This document shows, piece after piece, positions 1 to 11,302 of a stretch of 64,000 nt of DNA (positions are counted from its first letter, which is position 1; every line of letters begins with the position of its first letter). The stretch comes from Pseudoscleropodium purum (lineage: Eukaryota; Streptophyta; Bryopsida; Hypnales; Brachytheciaceae), in the NCBI GenBank assembly GCA_963969395.1, contig OZ017805.1, positions 2,480,001 to 2,544,000 on the forward strand, written 5' to 3'. The position numbers were made by a program, and so were the translations under genes. Below the pieces are notes generated by a model. The model saw nothing but the letters and a program-made list of their open reading frames with translations, ran no database searches and was not told the origin of the DNA.

Positions 1-425
1 AAGACAGGTGGTTACAAGTGCACCCGTCCGTTCCAACATCAACTAAAGTTCTTCCGTTACCCATACGGGTGGTGAGACCTCACAGGAGATCGGACACTCG
101 ACCGGATTTCCCACCCGGGAGTTCTAGCGCAGCTAAGGAATCCCTCCCTACCCGCCTAGCCTAACAACGGTTTTCTCACCCGGAATCTCAAACTCTAGAC
201 GTGCTGAGGAACTAAGTTCACTCCCAACTCTTCGGTACCTACTCACATGCACCTAGGATCGGAAAATAAACACCAAGGGGAGAAATCACTTACAAACTAA
301 CTCGTACTATCCTAACTCCACATCATACAATCCTGTCGCGTTGGAGAGGGATACATAACGAAGAGAATAGAAAAGTACAAGAAGTTTGCAAAATGAACAA
401 CTCCCAATTCCCATCGCAGGAACCG

Positions 426-434
426 ATTTATATA
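426..434 (-). promoter_or_regulatory. Candidate second TATA box downstream of the element A ORF
   Basis: TATATAAAT reads on the minus strand about 150 bp past the stop codon of the 552-aa ORF. In copies B-F a TTTTTAAGG or TTTTATAGG stretch next to a conserved GGGCGGGCAAG lies 150-200 bp past the ORF end. This could be the promoter of a longer retrotransposon transcript, but the spacing match is only approximate. Confidence 0.3.
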
Positions 435-533
435 CAAAGGGTCAAAACCCTAAAAGCACAAAAAGGAGCGGAAAACCCGTGGGGGTCCGCCGCCACCTAA
501 ATCTAACTTCCGATCTAACCTAATACTGTTGAG

Positions 534-555
534 CCGGATCCGGATCCGGATCCGC
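534..555. repeat. Short GGATCC hexamer run
   Basis: Three tandem GGATCC units flanked by further CCGG sequence, in the 3' non-coding part of element A. GGATCCGG-type words also recur elsewhere in A and may be a subfamily signature. Confidence 0.7.
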
Positions 556-585
556 TCCTACTCCTAACTGAAATTAAAATCCTAT

Positions 586-2244
586 CTACCCTACAACTCT
601 AGATCCTATCGTCGGGCTTCCGGTCTCCGGGACTAGCTCCTCGAAAACTTCACTCAAATTCCGGACCCGTTCCCCCTCCGCAGGATTCGGTCCGGGTGGA
701 GACTCCAGGTCAATGGTGATATCCGGTCTCGTGCCCGGAGTCCCAGTCCGTGCAGACTTCTTGGACTCAGGAGTCCAATCCTTCCTGTCCTTCGCCATAG
801 TTGCATCCGGAAAGAGGTCCGGTAGTGAGATGTCCGAAAGGTGAATACCTTTGTCGCACGTCGCTCCCGTCAGCTTCCGGCTGCTCTCCTCGATCCGGTC
901 CGCTGCCTTCCGTCCCTCCACCATTGCCGTCTCCACCTGCTCGGCGAAGTCCGCGAGAATCCGGACCATCCGGGAACCGGATAGTTTCTTCTCTTCGTGG
1001 ATCTTCTCGTCGAAGAGCTTCGCCTTGGCCGCTGCCGTTCCGGTCTCTCCCAGGACCGCCTTGATCTGCTCGGCCACCTTCCGAGTCTCCTCCGCCATCT
1101 CCCGAGCGGCCGTCACGTCTTCCTGATAGGCAAAAAGTGTTGCCTTCAGTTTATCTACCTCCTCCTGCAATCGGCGGATCTCGGCTTCCTGCTTCCGGGT
1201 CTCTTCCGGATTCGTGATGCATTGCGCCACTTGTTCTGCCAAGTTGCTGTCCGGTGCAGCACCCACCAACTTGCTGATTGCCGCAAGCGTCCTGTGCTTG
1301 ACCTCCCAATCTGCCCTGATGTTGCAGAGGACGTTGATAAGACCGTTGAACGGATCTTGCATATCCGGATCTCCCCCGGAATTGGTCTTCTCGGCTTCCG
1401 GTTTCTCCTCCGGGGCCGGTTTGTCTTGACCGGGAGGCGTCCCGCGCTTGTGTGGAGGCGTCAGCTTCTGTCGCTTGATCGGCGACATCGGCTCCTCCTC
1501 TTCCTCGCTAGACTCCCGGTCTGACCCGGAATCGGATTCCGCCTCGTCATCCGTCTCCAACTCCCCATACTTCAGGAGCACTTCCTGCGTCTTCCACGCC
1601 CTCTCCTCCGTATCGGTGAGGACTTGGTTCTCCCGATAGAGGTGGAAGAGGTAAGGGCACACTGGAGTGGCCCTTTTCTTCCCAACCCTACTAACCAGCT
1701 GGGCCACGAGATCGGAAATGATCCGTGCCCAATCCACTCTCCGGGTACCACTGAGGGCACCGAAAATGGTGTTGCCGAGGGTGATCGTCACCCTGGTCGG
1801 CTTTTCCGGGTGAAGAACCGGAACCAGGAATTGCAGGAGCCGACGGTGTCGGTCATCCAAGCAATCCTCGACCGCGTATCCGTCCTTCGGGTTGACGGCT
1901 CCCTTGAACTTCCCTCGGACAAACTCATCCTTCCGGCTCGCCATTCCCAAACCTCCTGCCCAGAAACCGTAAACCGCTCTCCACATCCCCTCGTTCCAGC
2001 TGACGGGAGCTCCCCTCACGGTGTTGTCAAACTGGTTGGACAACTTTCCGAGGAGCTCCTTGACCATTCTCTCCTCCCTAAAACCCCAAGGTTTCTCGGC
2101 AAACCCTACGCAACCCATGGATTTGAGATCATCCATGAGTTCAGCCTTTTCCGGCTCTGTGGAGGGAATAACCGGAATGACTTTCCGGAGCTTCACCTCG
2201 CCTCCAGAGGGACTCGCTTGTCTCGACCTACGTAGCTGAGGCAT
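586..2244 (-). CDS. 552-aa LTR-encoded coiled-coil protein of element A (unrecognised family)
   Basis: One uninterrupted ORF. The frame extends to a GTG at 2248-2250, but a plant would start at the ATG at 2242-2244. Residues about 26-228 form a globular region with conserved Trp/Cys and an FLVPVLHPEKPTR stretch (about 139-151), then TIFGAL and a PYLFHLY motif (about 197-203). An acidic run follows (about 229-252), then a basic NLS-like patch around KRQK and HKR (about 257-267). A long heptad-rich coiled coil spans about 345-460 and contains GSRMVRIL (about 423-430), the part best shared with copies B-F. Near the C-terminus ITIDLES resembles a SUMO-interacting motif. No RT, integrase, RNase H, zinc knuckle or transposase signature is visible. 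The helix/loop pattern of the N-terminal domain recalls the 'putative plant transposon protein' and plant mobile domains, but I could not test this. Likely a nuclear self-associating protein of the element; function unknown. Confidence 0.75.
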   Translation of the reverse strand: MPQLRRSRQASPSGGEVKLRKVIPVIPSTEPEKAELMDDLKSMGCVGFAEKPWGFREERMVKELLGKLSNQFDNTVRGAPVSWNEGMWRAVYGFWAGGLGMASRKDEFVRGKFKGAVNPKDGYAVEDCLDDRHRRLLQFLVPVLHPEKPTRVTITLGNTIFGALSGTRRVDWARIISDLVAQLVSRVGKKRATPVCPYLFHLYRENQVLTDTEERAWKTQEVLLKYGELETDDEAESDSGSDRESSEEEEEPMSPIKRQKLTPPHKRGTPPGQDKPAPEEKPEAEKTNSGGDPDMQDPFNGLINVLCNIRADWEVKHRTLAAISKLVGAAPDSNLAEQVAQCITNPEETRKQEAEIRRLQEEVDKLKATLFAYQEDVTAAREMAEETRKVAEQIKAVLGETGTAAAKAKLFDEKIHEEKKLSGSRMVRILADFAEQVETAMVEGRKAADRIEESSRKLTGATCDKGIHLSDISLPDLFPDATMAKDRKDWTPESKKSARTGTPGTRPDITIDLESPPGPNPAEGERVRNLSEVFEELVPETGSPTIGSRVVG

Positions 2245-2250
2245 TCCCAC

Positions 2251-2256
2251 TCACAT
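2251..2256 (-). promoter_or_regulatory. Start-stop uORF (ATG-TGA) just upstream of the element A start codon
   Basis: On the minus strand the bases ATGTGA lie six bases before the ATG of the 552-aa ORF. A start codon followed at once by a stop is a minimal upstream ORF that can stall or recycle ribosomes. Whether ribosomes use it depends on the transcript start, which I infer lies near 2385. It may be chance, since only one intact copy is available. Confidence 0.3.
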
Positions 2257-2410
2257 CTACCTCACTCTCTCCTAGCCGCACGTCTCGTTCCTCACTTCCT
2301 CTCTCCGATCTCAACAGAACACAAATGCACAGACGCACAAACGACAAAAACTCAATCGTGCGCTCAAGGTCGAGTTTCTAAAAGGGGGTGCAACAGTGAA
2401 AGCTCCTCCT

Positions 2411-2417
2411 TTTATAG
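2411..2417 (-). promoter_or_regulatory. TATA box driving the element A ORF
   Basis: CTATAAAAGG reads on the minus strand, about 275 bp inside the element start and about 165 bp upstream of the ATG. In element E a TATTTAA sits about 311 bp from the element start and about 150 bp before its ATG, so the position is conserved between subfamilies. This supports an internal promoter for the ORF. Confidence 0.6.
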
Positions 2418-2689
2418 TCCCTGGACCCTTTCCGGTTTGTCATCATGAATCCGGATTACCATCATAATCCGGTTCATCATCATCATCCGGTCCTAGACCT
2501 AATCCGTGTTGCATTCCGTTTCCGTCGTTAGTTACTCCTGACCGGATTAGATCCAAGAAGCCCACTACTTCACGTTCCGTGCTAATTCTGAGTTTTCCTT
2601 CCCCACCTAATCGGATCCGGTTAGCTAATTACTAGTTTCCGTTCCTATTTGGGTGTATACTAAGAAAATCAAAATTCTAAGCTGCGACA

Positions 2690-3300
2690 GACATCTCTGA
2701 TGATGTTATTCTAGAAGATCATATTCGATCCCCTATACTCAAGGTGAAAGATGATCAAACAATGCCAGATCCTAAATCATCTCCATTTGTAAGTTTTTTT
2801 TCTTAATGTAGTTATAGTTATTCATGTGAAATGATTTTGGTACTTCTTTGTTTATTTCTTTCTTTTCTTTCAGTTGCTTTCATGGTGTTTTTCTTGACAT
2901 TGGAGGACTAGGCAAGTTCTTCATTAGCTTAATTATCTGGACATTTTTGTGAACGCTCATGGGTTGGGAACTAGAAGTGAAGATGTCATTGCGATAGATG
3001 ACACGGCGAGCCAAGTCCTCATTCCATCCACATCTGGAGTGATGGAGAAGTGGCTCAATGTCATCCTAGATTTGAATGGAGTGCTCTATGTTTGTGACAA
3101 TAGGAGATTTTTGGCTAGAGAAGTGAAAATTACTGAGATCCTTTTGGGAATTAATGTCTCGTATATTGGTTTGAAAAGGGTTGCTGTTTGATCCCATTGT
3201 TTGATGTTCGTTTGGGAATTGTCTGCCATTGCAAATGTCTCTATTTGGAGTTCTATGAAGAGCACTAGAAAAAACCATTGTTGTTGGTAACATAATGAAG
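2690..3300 (+). pseudogene. Broken FCP1/NIF-like phosphatase-domain gene, copy 1
   Basis: An exon-like stretch (2690-2788) is followed by GTAAGT and an 85-bp intron-like segment ending TTTCAG at 2873. Beyond this a reading frame (2949-3191) contains VLIPSTSG, then KWLNVILDLNGVLYV at about 3049-3093. ILDLNGVL matches the first motif (DxDx) of plant FCP1/NIF-type HAD phosphatases, with the nucleophile Asp kept and the second Asp replaced by Asn. After a frameshift and stop near 3190, the +1 frame gives SAIANVSIWSS (about 3219-3257), matching the IWSS motif of the same fold. The second catalytic motif is absent. Element A abuts its 5' side, so the insertion may have cut the gene. A related copy with the same neighbours in sequence lies at 58818-60020. 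Family call from motifs only. Confidence 0.55.
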
Positions 3301-6300
3301 AATGTATACTTATGTTTCTTTTTAAGAGTCCATTTACATATCATCTAGAATCCATTCCTATTGACAAGCTAAAAACATGCCAAAATTTGGAAAAAAACAT
3401 AGAGTGTAGTGTGCTTATTTCTAGAAAACATGTGGCTGAACTAGATGTTTTCTATGTTCCAAAGTTTCTAAAGGCAACCACATGTGAGCCACATCAATGC
3501 CACATGGGCATGACTTGGCGATTTAGAAATCTAAAGTGGTGGCAATTGCCTCTAACGTCATCATACTTTGTTTGCATGCATTCCATAGTCGTCTAATGCT
3601 TATGTTGTTTCATGAAATGTCCTATGGAAAGACGAAGTTCAGTTCAGAATAGTTTTCTGTTAGATTAAATGTCTTTATTATCAAAGCTGTGTCTTCTGCT
3701 ACAAGTAGTCCAGTGTGAGGTGGACAAAGGTCTTGTATCTAAGAACAACTTATAGGTGGAAGACTTCGACTAACAGGACTTCAAGTTTATATTGGATATG
3801 TCATATGTGCCTCTTTAGTGTTTCGACACGGGTGACATGAACATCAAATAAGAGTTGTGCTTGTCGTGAGTTACAATGACAACATCTCAACGCATTGAAG
3901 AGCACCACAAATTGTATGTTGTTATTCAGAATGTGACATGATGGAGAGGCAAACGCAAAGCATGTTGATGCTAATTTCTTCAAAAACAGGAACCATGATT
4001 TATGGTGTTTGATTATTGTTTTCATGAACGTGAAGCTTTGATTGAGTGGTGTGTCATTTACTGATGTCAAAAGTGTACATGTTAACAATGCGTATTCTTA
4101 AGAGGCGGACAATGATGATTATGAGCATGTGCGACTAGATGTAGGATTGTACACATTCAAAATCAGCTTGCAGTCCTCGACGGCATTGTCTAAAATGAGA
4201 AATGATTTTGTACTTGATGTTCACGACTTCGTCGTGCATGCTCAATATGACATGGTCTTCTTGATAAAGTTCTATATACTAGCATGCTAGAAGTTGTTCA
4301 ATAAAAGGAAGAAGAGAGTTCTATTGTGTTTACAGCAAATACCCTACAATATTCACTTCATTATAAAAGTGACATGGTTGACATCAATGTTGAATTGATT
4401 TCTCATAGAAAAAGTTATTGAAGTCAATGATTATGGAGTTAAAATGCACAGAAAAATTATGGAACAATAAATTTTGCGATTTCGTGCTTTCATGACATCA
4501 TTGCATGATAAAAGTTTGTTACTACAATTACTAAATATTTCATCACATAATCAATACAGTTCACAAAAAGCTCAAATGGTCCTAAAAAATGGTACAATAA
4601 CAGCATGACAGGCATGCGCGCATCCAAGAATTTGACAAACAACTAACTATTTCTCTTCATCACATACCCATGCTTGTCACTGTTTGCAAAGAAGCTACTA
4701 TACACGAGAACAACTCACTAGAGTCCTTTGCATGAACTATTGCAGCTACACTATGATGTGTATGGAATTTAGTGAGTGTGTCCTTGTACATTTTTGTTAA
4801 GAAGCTTTCAGACATTAGTTTCAAAGATAGCAAGTAATCTGTACAATCTATGCAAAGGCAATAGAACTACTGGCAGTGATTGGAAGCTCAGTTCTTAGGT
4901 CTGCTTCAGCTTTGTCAAATACATAACTTGTACTTATACAAGTGCATCTATTTCACATGCTCATCATTGTAAGTGATTACCTCCTTCACGACAACATCCT
5001 ATATATAGTGGACACTTGCAAGGCAATCTAAGAGGCACTAGCTGCAATCAGATCACTGCACTATAGAATGAAGGTCAAAAAGCATACACCTTTTTGTACT
5101 TGTCACACATTAATAAGATGATGCTTGAACGTATTAAGTTCACAGTGAATTGCTATGAGCATCCGGGTACTCAAAACTATTGTGCCTATATGACAAGTTG
5201 ACATGAAGTGGCAACCAATTCCAATAGTTGCCCTTCCTTTCAATGTGAATGTTCTCATGCGATGAAAGAAATAGTGGTACTGTAAACATTTCCATAGTAC
5301 AACATAGTATTGGTGCTTTTCACTATTATCTCACTTCCTTAGAATGTCAAGTGTACTCGTAAACACATGAAAATGTGAAGCATTGATAAAACTTCATAAT
5401 GAATTTTGAGCCTTTTAAAAAAAATTAGAGACTTTTGAGTTTTATCACATATCCTTTAGTACATGATTTTCAAGCTTTGAGTGTTTCATACAATTGCCTC
5501 CACATGCAATTTAGTATCATTTCATGGAAAGTGGAACTTATTTCAAACTCTAAAACGAAAAGAACATGAAGTTAGTACACTCATTACAAAGAAGGCACTT
5601 GAAGTGAAACATGACCAAGAAGTCTTAGTCAACAATCTCAAACTATCGAATATAGAAGTTGGCATCTTGTGTCATATAGCATGAAATTGTGATCTTCGTT
5701 ACTTCTTTCTCAATCATGATAAAAGAATCTATGCACTCTCCCTTTACAAGATTTGATAAATACAAATTAAACCTTCATGTCATTATAATTCTATAAGCTT
5801 CGTTGTAGTAGTACTGAGCGTCACTTACATATTTCCAGATGTGGCTTTACTGCTAGTATTGGTACTTTTGAGTCCATGTAGTGCCTCCCTTCTCACATTC
5901 AGCTCCCTGACTTTGTCGACTACGCAAGATAATGAAAACATTGCCTTCTATTCTGTTAATAAATGAAAGTTTATGTGAGATGTGTTATTCCACATGTGAC
6001 ATAAAACTAATCTCATGTACATTTCAACAAATAAGATGTCACGTACAAAGGCGTATCCTAGGTTGACCTCGAGTATTATGCTTCACTTGAACCTTCAACT
6101 ATGCAGGTCAACGTCTACATTCAAAATAGAAAGGATCAACATGCTAGCAAGCTTGGCTATACTTTTCCTTTGCTGACAGAAGTGTGCCACACCTATGTAG
6201 TCAACTTTTCCAAATCAATGTCTTGTCCATGTGAATTGAAGACGCTGTTTTCTTTTTGATTGGTAGTAATACTACTTTTATGAAATAAGGGACTATTACA

Positions 6301-9300
6301 AGCCTTTGTGCAACTTGTAATCCTAGTATGTTCACTACATCATTATATACTAGCAATGGCATCATAAGCATTTTATGCATTTTATGCACTACCACCTTCA
6401 CCTTACTATCCGACATTGAGTACAACTAAGCTTCAGTTCCCATTCCATTACTACTACAGATGTTTTCTTTGCCATATATTGCAAGTATTTTAGAGAATTA
6501 TACATGGAGGGTTGCACTTATATGTACACAATGGACGACGTTGATGGCCTTCAAGCACTCTCTGTCATTGTCGAATGACACCTAAATGCTGGCATCAACT
6601 GTCATTTATGCTTGGAAGAAGATAATGTCCATCCCTTAAAAATTCCAACTAGAATGACGTATATGCCATGCCTGTCATGTGGAAGATAGAGAGTTTGTAG
6701 TCAAAGAATGTACTTCCCTTCCTATACATAGGACCGACATTAGTTAATACCTTTCATTGTATGGTTAGAAGTTGTAGAGTAGTGCCTTAGCTAGGTGGAC
6801 GCACAAAGATTGGTGTCATGCTCTTTCGGTTGTCTATGACACTATCCACATTTTTCTCTATAAATTAGTCTGTGCATTTTCTTTCATTGAGCTTAGTAAA
6901 GGTAACTATCAAGGTCTGCATATTTGGCTGAAAAAACTTTGAAGTTCTAAAGATACTCACTGAATTTATTTATTTAATCCTCTATTTTTTTGCCAAAAAA
7001 ATTCCACAAGCATTTTGTGAGTGTCGGAAATCAAAACTGTTGACAACCAACACCTAAATCTTGTGTGGCGTGAATGCTGATTGTGGACTTCTACGAATGA
7101 CCAGTAGAATTACTTGCCTATAAACACATTGTCCTAGTAGTTCTTTTATGCACATGGAATTTTTTAACTATTCACATTCAGTCTCTCAGTATTTGCATTT
7201 TGAACTTTTTGAATTCATGAAATAGAATGAAGTACCTTGTGTTTGTAGGACACTATACTTACAATACATATGTGTGTTCATATGTGATTGCAATTCAATT
7301 GTGATTCTCTATGTTAGTATGCATAAAAAATAAGCTATATACACCGACAAATAGGTACATGTGAGTTGTACCTTTTTATAAATGCGATGACAAAGAAGGC
7401 GATTTGAATTTGAATGGATAACGTTACCAAACTTGTCATTGTCAATTCTCTGGTTCTTCAACACAACAACCTCGTTGATGCAAGTTGCATCTCCGACACT
7501 ATAAGGCATGACTACTAACAAATGACGATTAACATGTTGTAGTCGTTGTCCACTTCTCGTGTGCTAGTGGAGGTGGCATTCCTTACTATATTAGAAGTAC
7601 TTCAACACAACAACTTCCTCGTTCCAAAACATTTGCCATGGACATTGTTTGGGTATACTTGTTTTAGTATGTAACTATCACTTGTATGTGTACTAGTAGA
7701 TGTTTTGAGTTATCCAGCATAGCTCGAATTGAAGGTTTGTTAATGAAACAGAAAAAAACAATTCTCAGAACATACGATAGACGACTCCATGTGGTTGACC
7801 TCTTCCAAACTCGAGAATGGCTCCCCATTACATTTCTTGTCATATAGCCTTCTTTAGTTGGTGTGTTGCCTTTACAACTGTCACAACTGATTTCTTGCAT
7901 ACACTGCTATTGCAAGTACAAAATCAATCAACATTCATATTACATGTAAGTAGGTACATGGGACTTTATTCCATGCAATTGCTATACACATACACACTAA
8001 ATCCTCCCATTCCATTTTACTAGAGGAAACAAAGAAGACACCACCTTATTTTTTTTTGAATTAACCTTCGATTCTATTTTATTATAAATGCCTATTCAGT
8101 TCTGTCACTTAGTTGTGAATCTAGACATGAGCAAAAAAGTCGTAGCAGCACACTATATTCACGTTGAGAACTAATAATAGGGAAGGCACATAACTTATGC
8201 TACTAATATTTGTTTTATGTACACACATGACTTCTATTTTCATCTTTGTCTCACATTGTATGTTAGACAAAAGACAAAGCACTCTCAAAATGTAGCTATA
8301 CAGTAATGATGTTCCCTTGTAACAATCCATTCGATTTACAAGACTAGAATTCTTCTTGAGACTTCATAAAATGCACAACTCCTCTTGTTGTGTTTACTTT
8401 TTGACAAGAGAAGATGTCGACAGAACAATCTTTTGGTGGATTTTGTTGTTGACCACTTGGAACGCTACGTCGCAATCCTGCAAAAAGAATTCTGAATCCT
8501 TAGCATGACTATAACCTCATGAGTAGCATACAAATTAATTCTTTGCTAGAGTTAATCTTGTAACATAATTAGAGACAATAAATTGAAAATTGTCTTCTGG
8601 AATAGACTACATCAACGTCGAAGTTGAATTGCACCGAACTCTAAAGTGCATATGCTTTTGTTGGTCTACAAATATTTCCATTCACTACAAGGAGTAGTAG
8701 TGCTTAGAGTTGTCATGAATAGAGTCCCTAATTGTTGACACTACAGCCTCTTCATTTCTTCTTACTTGACACCAATTTCTTAGCCTAAGTCACTTGTTGC
8801 TGACATATGGAAGACAATAAGAATGATGTTAAAAAATTAAAAGCTAGAAGCAAAGTCCTCTACATGCAAGCACTCTAACATTTGTTGAGCAAAATCAATG
8901 AGGTCTACTAAGGAGAATACAACAAAAAATATAACATAGCTCATTTTGTACCTTTGTGCTTGGTTGCGGCACTTTTGAAGTTGTACCGGACTTCAGTGCA
9001 ATAGGCTTTGAGATCTGGTTGGGTACAGCATGCTTTACAGCCTTAAAGGACAACAAGCTTTTCAATGAGCCCCGACTCCTTCTTACGGAGTCTCCAATTG
9101 TCCATTCACCTCCTATATCCATATGTCATTAGAATGCCAGCCATTACGCTATTCAATTTGCATTTCACTGTTAATGCACTCCTTTGAAGAACACATTTTA
9201 AATGAACAACTAAGTACATGTCCTCCAACTTAGGAGGTCAGTCTTTCTCTACAAATTACAAATAAACCATTGCATGCACCGACAACTTCTTTAATAGTTC

Positions 9301-9530
9301 CAGTAATGCTAATTTGGAAAACAATATGTTTCACTACTATGCATAGGTATGTCTGTTTCCATTTCAGAAATAGTGTAACATTAAGTGAGCCTGCAAATCT
9401 CATTTTGCTAATGTCCATGTAGTGGCAACATTGAAGTCTTACAAATTGTATGCATGATAAACTTGAATTTTGTAGAAAGTTAAAAGAAACAACTATAATA
9501 TTGCAATTACGCTAGTGAGTTCTACACATG
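3301..9530. other. AT-rich intergenic DNA, no recognisable gene
   Basis: All reading frames are short (under about 95 codons). I recognise no conserved motif, RNA gene or clear element boundary. A frame at 3312-3596 follows directly on the FCP1-like relic and could be more of that gene, but shows no motif. The irregular, stop-ridden sequence is consistent with very old transposon debris. Confidence 0.5.
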
Positions 9531-9779
9531 GAAATATTGCATTCTTCAGTGACTTATCTTGTCCACTTGCATCGACTCCTCCGCATTGTGAGCATCATTT
9601 AGTGTATTATTCTCCACTTCTAGGTCACTAATCGCATACACATCCCCCTCTTCTAGCACGTCTAGCTGTCTTGCATGTATTATTGTCTCGGGCATTGACT
9701 TCTAAGCATCCTCCACTAGTTGAGTACTAACCACGTCTTCACCAACAACATCATCACTTGGTCCATCAGGACTTCTGTT

Positions 9780-10804
9780 TGCAAATAAGTTCTATACGAA
9801 TTCTCCAACGTCATAGTTTGCATTATTTCTTCCCCTCTTGTCATTTTCGTTTACTACAATGGCAACTATGACACTATGAACACGTGATGGCAATAATGAT
9901 GAGGTAGGGAGTACTCTTCTCGTATCCATCCTCTCTAAGACACCAACATTTCTGTAGCATACTAGAAATGAAGTCCTGACTTTTGGTGACAAAGTGTTGA
10001 ACAATTGCTGCACCAAATCCTCGACTCGTTGATTCAAGGCATCCATCTTTTTCTCTCAACCTTTTACTATGCCTTCCATGTCAACAACACGCTTCCACAT
10101 GTCGAATAAGTCATTATTTTGATCTACAATTCTACGTAGCTTTTCCTCTTTTTTCCATTGGTACTATCTGTTGACTTTAGTTGCTATCTTAGATGCTTAG
10201 GGAGCATGCTTATGTTTGATACTCTGTAGAAAACAATGTAGTTACTTCAAATGACATGAACATGTGCATAACATTCTTCATTTCTATAAAGACAACACAA
10301 TGACTACTGCATAGACTGCCAACTAGCATGCTTTGTTAAAATTCTAACATTTCCAATTGCAATTTTATCTAACAAAGCTACTTGAATGCATTGGCATTGG
10401 CAATACAATGGTTCACGGAAATTTCTGCATATAAACATGTATAATAGCTTTTTACATTTAGGTCTTTGAATTTAACTTACACTATGATGATATGGAAGTC
10501 TTACTAGTTTCATGATTGCCTCTCTTTCTACTGCCTTCAATTGTAGGGCCTAAGAACCCTTCCCCTTTGAGATGGATCGCATGTGGATAGATCTTTTCAC
10601 AGAGGCATCACTTTTTTGAATCTTCACCAAAGTTTTCCATTGCTCTCGTGCCACCTCAGGTGGGCGTCTTGATCCCTTATCAATTAGTGCATTCTGTTTG
10701 AATCGCTTTGTAATGAGCACCTTTGTGATTAGTGGGGCTATCCACTTTTCACTCATTCTTTTGCTCTGCCCCTGTATTTTCCAATTTGCAAAAATAACAT
10801 ACAA
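9780..10804 (-). pseudogene. Possible CACTA accessory-protein (Transposase_24-like) relic
   Basis: On the minus strand a frame from 10804 to 10550 encodes NWK, EKW, a KR/K/N-rich helix, then HMRSISKGKG. The order (W-containing helix, basic helix, H-x-G-K-G) loosely resembles the Transposase_24 domain of plant En/Spm accessory proteins. Further downstream, after frame breaks, another minus frame (10046-9792) begins MDALNQRVEDLVQQ, a short coiled coil, as is common near the C-terminus of those proteins. The sequence is interrupted by stops and frameshifts. This would fit the CACTA tnp2 relic 14 kb away, but the match is weak; it could be an unrelated old gene. Confidence 0.3.
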
Positions 10805-10829
10805 GTGAAACTATGAAGTTTAGGCCACA

Positions 10830-11302
10830 TATTCATAGAGATGGCTTTCGCACACTGCAACGTGTTTTGTCAGTTAACGATTTGTTCTTTACATCACTTC
10901 AATTACTACAGAACACATTTTTGTAGGCCATGACATCTATGGTCGCAAAGGACTACTATGTTTGAACATTACAGTAAATGAAACATTCACTTCCTTACAC
11001 ACTCCATATGACATGTGCACTTTACAAAACAACAGAGAAGAATAAGACTTGTAAACAAATGCCCCAAATGATTTCACTTCGAGACGTACAAGGCATGCAA
11101 ATCACATTAATTTAATGATGTCACACTCAAATGAATTTTCAATTTACATACCAAAGTACAAACGATGGAATAAGTGGTACTTCTCTGATGTTGGTTGAGC
11201 ATCCTAGCTACATGTGGGATCCAATCCCTTGGTATATATTTTAACATCCATTGCCAATACAGTCATCATGCTACCATGAAGAAAACCCTAGCCGTCCAAC
11301 TC
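10830..11302. other. AT-rich intergenic DNA before element B
   Basis: No ORF or motif recognised. The last five bases (AACTC, 11298-11302) are the left target duplication of element B. Confidence 0.6.

Larger units (their letters stand above)
1..2689 (-). mobile_element. Element A: young, intact copy of the ORF-bearing LTR-like family (partial, cut by window edge)
   Basis: Read on the minus strand, the element starts at 2689 with TGTCGCAGC, matching the TGT-G-(G/C)A start of the five other copies. It has a TATA box about 275 bp in and a long intact ORF from 2244 to 586. It runs off the window at position 1, so its 3' end and target duplication cannot be seen. It is far richer in G+C and CpG than the flanking DNA and than copies B-F, which suggests a recent insertion not yet eroded by methylation-driven decay. 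The encoded protein aligns residue for residue in places with the broken ORFs of B-G (N-terminal domain and a GSRMV-IL-DF motif), so it is the same family but a distinct subfamily. It lies directly beside an exon-like segment of a broken FCP1-like gene. Seen: ends, ORF, TATA, composition. Inferred: recent LTR-like insertion. Confidence 0.75.

Noticed and set aside
801..2239. Plus-strand reading frames of up to 203 codons across 801-2239
   Set aside because: They lie antisense to the intact 552-aa ORF, are Ser/Pro/Arg-rich, and are by-products of its high G+C.
3801..4088. A 95-codon minus-strand frame as a gene
   Set aside because: No recognisable motif, no supporting context, and similar-length frames are expected by chance in this AT-rich DNA.
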